Below are positions 53,991 to 61,059 of a stretch of DNA of 64,000 nt, piece after piece; position 1 is the first letter of the stretch; each line of letters opens with the position of its first letter. The notes under the pieces were generated by a model. That model searched no databases and was not told the DNA's origin. It was given only the letters and a program-made list of their open reading frames with translations. The DNA lies in assembly GCF_021648855.1 (NCBI RefSeq), contig NZ_JAKJHX010000002.1:1-64000 (forward strand). The letters are read 5' to 3'. A program made the translations under genes and the position numbers. The stretch is from Tychonema litorale BBK16. Its GTDB lineage: Bacteria > Cyanobacteriota > Cyanobacteriia > Cyanobacteriales > Microcoleaceae.

Positions 53991-54620
53991 CTAAAATTTA
54001 TAATCTAAAATCGATTGACTGGCTGTCACCATGTAGCGAAAAATGTATTCGACAATTTCTATGTAATTGTAAGCTGCTGCGGGGGAGTTTGCCCAGACTG
54101 TAACGCCGTGATCGCGAATTAACAATGCTGGTACTTTCGGGGGCGAAAGGGCGAAGACTTCGCAAATTTCCTGAGCTATTTTTGGCACTGATAAATAATT
54201 GGCAAATAAGGGCATTGACACCTGGGGGTTTTCCTCCCATACTCCTAAACCTTTGAGCATTTCGATCGCAGGTAAGGACACTGCATCTCCCGCCGCTAGC
54301 CGAGAAACTAAGTTGGCTTCGACGGAGTGAACGTGATAGCAAGCTTGGGCTTCTGGAAAACTATTATACACAGCTAGGTGAATGCTGGTTTCTGCGGAAG
54401 GGCGACTATCTGGATGGGGCTGTTCTAGTATTGCGCCGTCTAAGTTGATTCTGATGAAATCTGTTTCAGTTAATTTTCCTTTTTGGCGGCCGCTAGCAGT
54501 GATCCAAAAACTGCCGTCTTCTAAGCGGGCTGAAAGATTGCCGGCTGTGCCAACCATCCAACCTCGATCGTAAAAATCTTTGGCTGCGACTATTAAGTCT
54601 GTTCTCAAATCAACACTCAT
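53991..54620 (-). CDS. mtnB: Methylthioribulose-1-phosphate dehydratase
   Basis: Class II aldolase-fold Zn enzyme of methionine salvage, converting methylthioribulose-1-P to the diketo compound. 209 aa with GWMVGTAGNLSARLEDGSFW, ITASGRQKG, DSRPSAETSIHLAVYNSFPE, then CYHVHSVEANLVSRL with two Zn His, and a later Zn-binding His in RDHGVTVWANSPAAAYNYIE. Next to mtnX (34 bp) in the same direction, supporting the pathway assignment. Confidence 0.95.
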   Translation of the reverse strand: MSVDLRTDLIVAAKDFYDRGWMVGTAGNLSARLEDGSFWITASGRQKGKLTETDFIRINLDGAILEQPHPDSRPSAETSIHLAVYNSFPEAQACYHVHSVEANLVSRLAAGDAVSLPAIEMLKGLGVWEENPQVSMPLFANYLSVPKIAQEICEVFALSPPKVPALLIRDHGVTVWANSPAAAYNYIEIVEYIFRYMVTASQSILDYKF

Positions 54621-54654
54621 TGTTCATAAATCCTCTGTTGTTTAAGGTTTAATT

Positions 54655-55317
54655 TCAGTTCCATTTTTGGGAAAGATTGTCTAGGATGTCAAAGAAATTA
54701 TCCCATTTAGTATAAGGCTTTTGCTGTTCGTCTAGATATTCTGCTAGCCGATCGCGCGCAAAGACAGAGGAAGCCTGCAAAGCCATGTTAAAATCCGTGA
54801 CCGAATCTCCGATCGCTACCTGCTCCTCGGCTGCGTACAGTGCCATTACCCGCACCTTAGACACCAATTCCGTATCCCCCTCAAACGGGGAGTTTACTTG
54901 CAACCGAGGCCCTGTCGCGTCCACATCTACAGCGTAAATAGCCTTAGCCCGATCGACTAAATCACCTATTACGGTTTCTACCATAATTCGCAAACCACCG
55001 GAAACTATTACAAAATGCACATTTTTCGTATCCAAAAAATCCAGCAATTCTACTAACCCGGATCGCATCAGCTTGGGGCGGGAAAAGTCGATAATTTCCC
55101 CATAACATTCCGATGGAATCGACTCCAATAATTGTCGCACTCCCGATCGCAAACTCAGCCTTCCAGCATACATTTCTGGCATTAATTCCGATGACAGTTG
55201 TGGTGCAAAATGCTTGAGCATTGCCACAAAAGTTTCCTCAACTGTAATCGTGCCATCAAAGTCGCAGAATACGACTCGTTTTTGTTGACTGTTGATTGTT
55301 GGCTGTTGACTGTTCAC
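54655..55317 (-). CDS. mtnX: 2-hydroxy-3-keto-5-methylthiopentenyl-1-phosphate phosphatase
   Basis: HAD-superfamily phosphatase of methionine salvage. Motif I Asp pair in VVFCDFDGTITVEETFVAML, motif II region FVIVSGGLRIMVETVIG, motif III/IV in EQVAIGDSVTDFNMALQASS. About 220 aa. The only in-frame start found is a GTG at 55317 that lies inside a TTGACTG heptamer tract, so the first 12 residues (VNSQQPTINSQQ) are repeat-derived. It precedes mtnB in the same transcript direction. Confidence 0.9.
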   Translation of the reverse strand: MNSQQPTINSQQKRVVFCDFDGTITVEETFVAMLKHFAPQLSSELMPEMYAGRLSLRSGVRQLLESIPSECYGEIIDFSRPKLMRSGLVELLDFLDTKNVHFVIVSGGLRIMVETVIGDLVDRAKAIYAVDVDATGPRLQVNSPFEGDTELVSKVRVMALYAAEEQVAIGDSVTDFNMALQASSVFARDRLAEYLDEQQKPYTKWDNFFDILDNLSQKWN

Positions 55318-55345
55318 TGTTGACTGTTCACTGTTGGCTGTTTGA
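55282..55345. repeat. TTGACTG/TTGATTG/TTGGCTG heptamer tract
   Basis: About eight degenerate heptamers upstream of and overlapping the start of mtnX. Confidence 0.85.
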
Positions 55346-55368
55346 TTGTTGTTTTTGACCGATCCCGA

Positions 55369-56121
55369 TTATTCGATCGGTGCTTCTGCGTTGTTCTTTT
55401 GACTTTTTGCCTTGGACGAATTAGGATTAGCTGGCAAACAGATTAAATTATCATCCTCGGTATTAATCAAACCTTTCGATCGCAACTTGCCCATCAGCCT
55501 AGTCACCGTCACCCGCGTCGAACCGATCGCACTGCCAATTTGAGCATGAGTCAGTGCCCAAGGTAAGCGATAACCGCGAACTACATCTGGTTCCGCTTCA
55601 CTTACGTAAGGTTCCCCAAACTCTTCAATCAACAAAGTCAGAAATCCCAGCAAACGATCGATCGTCCGGCGTTGTCCCAAAGTGCTTAGCCACAGCAGTT
55701 TCCGCTGATGTTGGTAGCGAAACGCATCCAAAATTTCTCTGCGGAAGTGAGGCCAGTTGTCCAAATCGTGCCAGTACATCCACACTACGTGAGTTTGGTC
55801 AGCGTGGGCATAAGCTTGGAGAGTAAACGGCGATTGTGCCACCAGTTCAAAGGGCTGACCGGCTCCAACAAAGCCCAAAAAAGCTTCTTCTGCGGCTTCG
55901 CGAGTTAATTTCGACGATTTTTCAGTGGCGCTGACTTGAGCGCTACCTACGAGCCGCACAGAACCCTTCTGTACTAAATATAGCAGTCCCGGTCTGGCGG
56001 GAATTCGCTCGTCTTTGTTAAAAGTCCGACAGCGGTAATGTTCCTGGGCCCAGTCTATAATTCGTTGCCAAGTTATAAACGGTCGATCGATCGTCTCTAG
56101 AGATGTGGAAGTTGATTGCAT
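55369..56121 (-). CDS. Crp/Fnr-family regulator with NtcA-like recognition helix
   Basis: 250 aa. N-terminal cAMP-receptor-like domain (about 25-150; LYLVQKGSVRLVGSAQV, FLGFVGAGQPFELVAQSPFT), dimerisation helix, and a winged helix-turn-helix at about 190-225: LTHAQIGSAIGSTRVTVTRL, then MGKLRSKGLI. The GSTRVTVTRL segment equals the DNA-reading helix of cyanobacterial NtcA, though the sensor half differs from NtcA (for example W-rich HVVWMYWHDLDNWPHFR). It should bind GTA-N8-TAC-like sites. A perfect match lies upstream at 56265-56278. It has no Fnr-type Cys cluster. Confidence 0.92.
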   Translation of the reverse strand: MQSTSTSLETIDRPFITWQRIIDWAQEHYRCRTFNKDERIPARPGLLYLVQKGSVRLVGSAQVSATEKSSKLTREAAEEAFLGFVGAGQPFELVAQSPFTLQAYAHADQTHVVWMYWHDLDNWPHFRREILDAFRYQHQRKLLWLSTLGQRRTIDRLLGFLTLLIEEFGEPYVSEAEPDVVRGYRLPWALTHAQIGSAIGSTRVTVTRLMGKLRSKGLINTEDDNLICLPANPNSSKAKSQKNNAEAPIE

Positions 56122-56486
56122 GGGTGAGGCTTTAGGATATATTTTACCAGTCAGAAAAACAGCTTGTGCTCAAAGTGCGATACCAAGTGAGATGACTGAC
56201 ACCCGATCGAGCTTACAATAGCTTAGCTCTGCTTGCTGTTTTCGGTTTTACATAAAAATTTAATGTAACAAAAAATACATCTAAATGGTTGAATTCAGCA
56301 AATATTTGGTTGTAAAGTATTGTAATTGGGTCAGAAAATGGCAAAAAAGCAGAGTATTTCGATAAAGCCCCGCGTTGTTTAGTGCGATCGGCCAGAATTG
56401 TCTCAGCAGTTTAACGTACAAAAATACTCAAACTGGTAACAGTGAAAGTTTTGAGTTTCGAGTAAAAATTCCCAGAATTAATTGAT
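56122..56486. other. Divergent promoter region
   Basis: 365 bases between divergent genes. Contains the NtcA-type site (56265-56278) and AT-rich sequence. No small gene or RNA seen. Confidence 0.6.
56265..56278. promoter_or_regulatory. NtcA-type operator GTA-N8-TAC
   Basis: GTAACAAAAAATAC fits the consensus GTAN8TAC exactly. It is 144 bases before the start of the Crp/Fnr gene and about 209 before the gene at 56487. NtcA itself, or this NtcA-like regulator acting on its own gene, could bind. Chance matches of this short consensus are possible. Confidence 0.45.
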
Positions 56487-57509
56487 ATGGAAACAGCAAA
56501 TGACTGGCAGTTTGAGGTACTCACAGTCAAAAGTCTGTTGCTATCACGGCTGCAAAGTGCGATCGATCTGAGTGGGAGAGGGCGGGTTTATTTAACCGGT
56601 CTGCAACCCGCTCAGCTACTGGCGAACCCGCCCCTAGAGGCTATTGAGAATGGTGTAATATATCAGATCGATCGGGCTAATATGCCGGAAACTGCTTTGA
56701 AACTAGATGAAATTCCCTTAAATCGGTCTAAGGATAGTCGGGGAGTGGTGTACATTTCGGCGATCGCCCTTAAATTGGCTAAAATTTGGCAACAGACACC
56801 ACAAGTAATCGCCACAAAATTGGTCGAAACTCTGAAACCGCTATGCAGCCGAGATTTTGTGATTGCAGTCTCGCCGTCAGGTGTCATTCAGTTTGAATTG
56901 ACCGATATAGCTTTGGCTGTATGGTTGCAGCGGATCCCTGGTTTATCTGTAGGGACACGACAATGTCGTGTCCCTACGGGGATCGATCAATCCGGGGCGT
57001 ACTTCATAAATGTGGAATCTGCTGTATCTAATTCTGCTGAGGAGATGCTGTTTCCGATTCAGTACAGCCACGCCCGTTGTTGTTCTCTCCTACGAATGGC
57101 TAATCGCGATCAATTAATTGCGATCGGCAATCCCGATCCGCCCGCAACACCCCAAATTTGGTCGCTAACAACCCCAAACCCCATACCTTGGCTGGACGAC
57201 AACAAAAAGCTGCGATTAGTACATCCAGCAGAATACAATTTAATCTCACAACTACTAACAGTTCTAGACAGTTTAGCCCCTATAATTGAACAGTATAACA
57301 ATCAAAAACCAGTCAATTATTTAAAATTAGCCGATAGTTTGAGCGAAGCATTTCAGACTTTTTATAGCCAGTGCCGAATTTGGGGCGAAGTGAAAATAGA
57401 AAACCCCAAACTCGCCCAAGCCAGACTTGGTTTGATATTAGCAACTCAATCCTTGCTACGATTTATATTAGAACACTTATTGAATGCTGTTGCTCCCTTA
57501 GAACTTTGA
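56487..57509 (+). CDS. Hypothetical protein with two repeat-derived inserts
   Basis: 340 aa, no family recognised. Beyond residue 190 it has EEMLFPIQYSHARCCSLLRM and an END region KKLRLVHPAEYNLISQLLTV, then LDSLAPIIEQYNNQKPVNYL and a helical ending, which look like the anticodon-binding (DALR) domain of arginyl-tRNA synthetase-type proteins (FPVQYAHARCCSLLR-like). It lacks the catalytic HIGH/KMSKS parts, so it may be a stand-alone DALR domain protein; this is a motif-based guess. Two stretches of coding sequence are dispersed repeats kept in frame: 56578-56638 (RVYLTGLQPAQLLANPPLEA) and 56949-57030 (SVGTRQCRVPTGIDQSGAYF plus INVESAV). Confidence 0.7.
   Translation: METANDWQFEVLTVKSLLLSRLQSAIDLSGRGRVYLTGLQPAQLLANPPLEAIENGVIYQIDRANMPETALKLDEIPLNRSKDSRGVVYISAIALKLAKIWQQTPQVIATKLVETLKPLCSRDFVIAVSPSGVIQFELTDIALAVWLQRIPGLSVGTRQCRVPTGIDQSGAYFINVESAVSNSAEEMLFPIQYSHARCCSLLRMANRDQLIAIGNPDPPATPQIWSLTTPNPIPWLDDNKKLRLVHPAEYNLISQLLTVLDSLAPIIEQYNNQKPVNYLKLADSLSEAFQTFYSQCRIWGEVKIENPKLAQARLGLILATQSLLRFILEHLLNAVAPLEL
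56949..57030. repeat. Palindromic repeat inside a coding region
   Basis: GTAGGGACACGACAATGTCG plus TGTCCCTAC (56949-56977), a perfect palindrome but for the centre, then GGGGCGTACTTCATAAATG and GAATCTGCTGTA. The same order of blocks occurs between genes at 28400-28470. Confidence 0.85.
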
Positions 57510-57587
57510 AGAAGTCATTAGTCATAAGTCCGGCAAGGGTTGAAACCCCTGCCTCAATAGGCAAAAGCCCACTTTTCCTGACTCAAC

Positions 57588-57878
57588 CTAGCCGATCAGC
57601 AGAACATCATCTAATAACAAATCTATGCCTTTGGCTGCTGCTTGAGTTTTGTCTAGAAGTTCTTGTCGTTTCTCCTCTGTTAAGATCAATTTGTACTTAG
57701 GGGGTTTTTCTCCCAACTCAACGCCCGCTGTCAAAAAGTGCCAGCCCAGCGTTGTCTTGCCAGTACCGAGACCGCCCCGCACCAGATAAGAGCGTTGAGG
57801 GATCAGGCCGCCGCCAATCACTTCGTTGAGACCGGTAACTCCTACAGAAAGTCGGTTTTGAGATATTTGTTTGTTCAT
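57588..57878 (-). pseudogene. KaiC-like (RecA-family) ATPase fragment
   Basis: 96 codons. It starts like a KaiC-family ATPase: RLSVGVTGLNEVIGGGLIPQ, then RSYLVRGGLGTGKTTLGWHF with an intact Walker A (GLGTGKTT). After LTAGVELGEK the sequence no longer follows KaiC and instead reads KLILTEEKRQELLDKTQAAA, KGIDLLLDDVLLIG. The Walker B and the rest of the domain are absent. It is either a remnant fused to foreign sequence or a short chimeric gene. Divergent from glcE. Confidence 0.65.
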
Positions 57879-57963
57879 GTTTTGAATATGGGGCCCGTAT
57901 TAATATTTAATGGTTTTAGGCAGTGTTTTGATAATTTGTTTTACCGGGCGTCTCATAACCTGA

Positions 57964-59403
57964 ATGAAATCTTTCTCTACCGAAAATTACGTTACCACAC
58001 AAGAACTAGAAAGTATTGTCGGCCCCTCTGGCATCTGTCACTGGCAAGATACACAGCCATTTTGGCAAGAACAGATACAAAAAGCTCTTGCCCCCAACAC
58101 GAAAATAGACTGCACCGTTTACCCGAATACTCAAGCAGAACTCGCCGCTGTCATTGCTTGGGCCAGGCAAAATGGTCACGCTGTTTTGCCTTGTGGTAGT
58201 GGCAGCAAACTGGATTGGGGCGGTTTAGTTAAATTGGACTCCGATCCCCCCCAGCCCAGGGCGGGCACGGGGGCACCGCCCCTACCAAGGGGGGAGCAAG
58301 ATGTTGTCAAAGTCCCCCTTCTTAAGGGGGATTTAGGGGGATCTCCGGGTTTAGCGGCACTCTTGGCGGTCAGCACTTCGCGCCTGAATCGACTCGTAGA
58401 ACACGCTGTGGGCGATTTAACCGTGACTGCGGAGGCGGGGATGAAATTTGCGGATTTACAGCAGACTTTAGCAGCAGCAGGGCAATTTTTGCCGATCGAC
58501 CCCGCATATCCACAACAGGCAACCTTGGGTGGCATTATCGCTACTGCTGACACAGGTTCCCTGCGACACCGTTACCGGGGTGTTCGGGATATGCTGTTGG
58601 GAATGACTTTTGTGCGATCGGACGGACAAATTGCCAAATCCGGGGGTCGAGTTGTCAAAAATGTCGCCGGCTACGACTTAATGAAACTGTTTTCGGGTTC
58701 CTACGGCACATTAGGCATCATTTCTCAAGTCACTTTCCGCGTTTATCCACTCCCTGAATCCTCTGGAACTGTAGTATTAACTGGGGAAACTCATGCTTTA
58801 ACTCAAGCAACTCAAATCCTCTTATCTTCCGCTTTGACTCCCACAACAGTTGACTTGCTGTCACCTAATTTAGTCGCCAAATTAGGTTTAGGAAAAGGCA
58901 CAGGATTAATCGTCAGATTTCAAAGTATCGCAGAGAGTGTTAAACAACAATCAGCCCGCTTGCAGTCAGTTGGCGAAAAGTTGAGTTTGCAAGCAACTAT
59001 CTGTCGCGAAAACGATGAGAATCTGTTATGGCAAACATTGCCAAAAACTATCTGGAATTCTCCCCAAAACTCCGCAATTATCTGCAAAATAGGCATCAGA
59101 CCCTCCGAAGCAGTCAAACTCATGGACGAATTCCCAATCCAAGACGCTGTGATTCATGCAGGCTGCGGTTTGGGGATTTTGCGCTTTGATCAGACTGTGA
59201 CTGCGGAAATGATTGGGGAAATCCGCAGAGGGTGCGAAGCGAAAGGTGGCTTTCTCACGGTTTTGGTAGCGCCGGCGGCTCTGAAGCAAGAGTTGGATGT
59301 TTGGGGTTATACTGGAAGTGCGATCGATTTAATGCACGGGATAAAACAGCAGTTTGACTCGGAGAATATGTTGAGTCCTAATCGTTTTCTAAGTGGTGTG
59401 TAG
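57964..59403 (+). CDS. glcE: Glycolate dehydrogenase FAD-binding subunit GlcE
   Basis: Subunit of the glycolate dehydrogenase that oxidises photorespiratory glycolate to glyoxylate. 479 aa with a FAD_binding_4 (PCMH) domain: CTVYPNTQAELAAVIAWARQ, LPCGSGSKLDWGG, HAVGDLTVTAEAGMKFADLQ, QATLGGIIATADTGSLRHRY, GVRDMLLGMTFVRSDGQIAK and GRVVKNVAGYDLMKLFSGSY. The C-terminal part ends MHGIKQQFDSENMLSPNRF. About 45 residues between LVKLDS and STSRLNRLVEH are extra compared with usual GlcE and are encoded by repeats (58235-58365). The GlcF gene follows after 122 bp; no GlcD in the window. Confidence 0.93.
   Translation: MKSFSTENYVTTQELESIVGPSGICHWQDTQPFWQEQIQKALAPNTKIDCTVYPNTQAELAAVIAWARQNGHAVLPCGSGSKLDWGGLVKLDSDPPQPRAGTGAPPLPRGEQDVVKVPLLKGDLGGSPGLAALLAVSTSRLNRLVEHAVGDLTVTAEAGMKFADLQQTLAAAGQFLPIDPAYPQQATLGGIIATADTGSLRHRYRGVRDMLLGMTFVRSDGQIAKSGGRVVKNVAGYDLMKLFSGSYGTLGIISQVTFRVYPLPESSGTVVLTGETHALTQATQILLSSALTPTTVDLLSPNLVAKLGLGKGTGLIVRFQSIAESVKQQSARLQSVGEKLSLQATICRENDENLLWQTLPKTIWNSPQNSAIICKIGIRPSEAVKLMDEFPIQDAVIHAGCGLGILRFDQTVTAEMIGEIRRGCEAKGGFLTVLVAPAALKQELDVWGYTGSAIDLMHGIKQQFDSENMLSPNRFLSGV
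58245..58352. repeat. Repeats inserted in glcE
   Basis: Contains the 28-bp palindrome 58259-58286 identical to the one in lipA, and then AGTCCCCCTTCTTAAGGGGG followed by ATTTAGGGGGATC, a second repeat common between cyanobacterial genes. Both are read in frame. Confidence 0.9.
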
Positions 59404-59525
59404 TTAAAAATTTGCAGTCTTTGTTTTTTGACGAACCGCGAAGGCGCGAAGACCGCGAAGGAAGAGAAAAGAAGAGAAGTTTTTGAAGGACTAAAGTTTT
59501 TACTACCCCAAAAATCAAGAAATAT

Positions 59526-60935
59526 ATGCAAATTTCTGAAAAATCTACAGTTCCTAGCGACAACTTAAAATCTGCTAAAGAAAGCAATTTTTTGGCACAA
59601 AATCCACACTTGCAATCTCCAGAAATGCAGGGTTTTGATACTAACAATCCACCGAATCCTAAATTAATCGATACTTGTGTACACTGCGGCTTTTGTTTAT
59701 CAACTTGTCCGAGTTATCGGGTACTCGGCAAAGAAATGGATTCCCCCAGAGGGCGCATTTACTTAATGGATGCCATCAATGAAGGTGAAGCACCTTTGAA
59801 TGAAGCAACTTCGCAGCATTTTGACACTTGTTTGGGCTGTTTAGCCTGCGTTACAACTTGTCCGTCGGGAGTACAATACGACAAGTTAATTTCCGCAACT
59901 CGCCACCAAGTTACCCGCAATCAAAAACGCACTTTTTCCGACAATGTAATTCGCACTCTAATTTTTAATCTCTTCCCTTATCCTCACCGATTACGGCCTT
60001 TACTTATTCCCCTGTTTATTTATCAAAAATTAGGACTGCCAAAACTGGTTCGCAAAACAGGTTTGCTGAAAAAAGTATTTCCCCGCTTGGCCGCAATGGA
60101 ATCAATTTTACCAAAAGTTACTGTCGATGCTTTCCGGGATAATTTACCAGAAATCATTCCAGCCCAAGGGGAAAAACGCTATCGAGTCGGTGTGATTTTA
60201 GGCTGTGTCCAGCGGCTATTGTTTTCGCCAGTTAATGAAGCTACGGTGCGAGTTTTAACGGCTAATGGTTGTGAGGTTGTGATTCCTAAAAGTCAGGGAT
60301 GTTGTGCTGCTTTGCCGGAACATCAAGGACAAGCGGAACAAGCAAAAACCTTGGCTAGACAAATGATTGACAGCTTTCAAAATACTGGTGTTGATTTTGT
60401 GATTATCAATGCTGCTGGTTGCGGCCACACTTTGAAAGAATACGGTCACATTTTAGCAGATGACCCGGAATATCGCGAGAAAGCTGAAGCATTTGCTGCT
60501 AATGTTAAGGACGTACAAGAGTTTTTGGTAACTGCCGGATTGACTGCACAACTTCATCCTTTGGTTGACGGAGATTTAACGATAGTTTATCAGGATGCGT
60601 GCCATTTATTGCACGGACAAAAGATTAGTTTGCAGCCGCGTCAGTTGCTGCAAAAAATTCCTGGCGTGAAGTTGAAAGAACCGATTGACGCGGCTTTGTG
60701 CTGCGGGAGTGCGGGAGTTTATAATATGTTGCAGCCGGAGGTTGCTGATGAATTGGGAGTGCAAAAGGTGGAGAATTTGCTCAATACTGGTGCGGAATTA
60801 ATTGCCTCTTCTAATCCGGGTTGTTCGCTGCAAATTAAGAAGCATTTGGAGTTGCAGGGTAAGGAAGTTTCTTTGATGCACCCGATCGAGCTTTTGGATT
60901 ATTCGATTCGCGGAATTAAGCTACTCAGGAAGTAG
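59526..60935 (+). CDS. glcF: Glycolate dehydrogenase iron-sulfur subunit GlcF
   Basis: 469 aa. Two ferredoxin-type [4Fe-4S] motifs near the N-terminus (CVHCGFCLSTCPSYRVLGKE and CLGCLACVTTCPSGVQYDKL), then two CCG (DUF224/heterodisulfide-reductase-like) Cys-rich domains: SQGCCAALPEHQGQ with NAAGCGHTLKEYG, and DACHLLHGQK with ALCCGSAGVYNMLQ. It passes electrons from the FAD subunits to the chain. The first 30 or so residues before NPPNPKLIDTC are low complexity, and a start further downstream is conceivable. Operon with glcE. Confidence 0.94.
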   Translation: MQISEKSTVPSDNLKSAKESNFLAQNPHLQSPEMQGFDTNNPPNPKLIDTCVHCGFCLSTCPSYRVLGKEMDSPRGRIYLMDAINEGEAPLNEATSQHFDTCLGCLACVTTCPSGVQYDKLISATRHQVTRNQKRTFSDNVIRTLIFNLFPYPHRLRPLLIPLFIYQKLGLPKLVRKTGLLKKVFPRLAAMESILPKVTVDAFRDNLPEIIPAQGEKRYRVGVILGCVQRLLFSPVNEATVRVLTANGCEVVIPKSQGCCAALPEHQGQAEQAKTLARQMIDSFQNTGVDFVIINAAGCGHTLKEYGHILADDPEYREKAEAFAANVKDVQEFLVTAGLTAQLHPLVDGDLTIVYQDACHLLHGQKISLQPRQLLQKIPGVKLKEPIDAALCCGSAGVYNMLQPEVADELGVQKVENLLNTGAELIASSNPGCSLQIKKHLELQGKEVSLMHPIELLDYSIRGIKLLRK

Positions 60936-61059
60936 GTTGTCAGTTGTCAGTTGTCAGTTGTCAGTTGTCAGTTGGGTGAGGCACAGGGTAATCGGTGATC
61001 GGTAATGCCCTATGCCCTATGCCCCATGCCCTATGCCCCATGCCCCATGCCCGATTACC
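60936..61059. repeat. TCAGTTG heptamers and ATGCCC(C/T) array in inverted arms
   Basis: Five TCAGTTG units at 60940-60975, then an array of seven ATGCCCT/ATGCCCC units (61005-61050) flanked by GGTAATCGG (60987-60995) and CCGATTACC (61051-61059). The right arm contains the stop codon and last Trp codon of the WD40 gene. The arrangement parallels 22341-22430. Confidence 0.88.
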
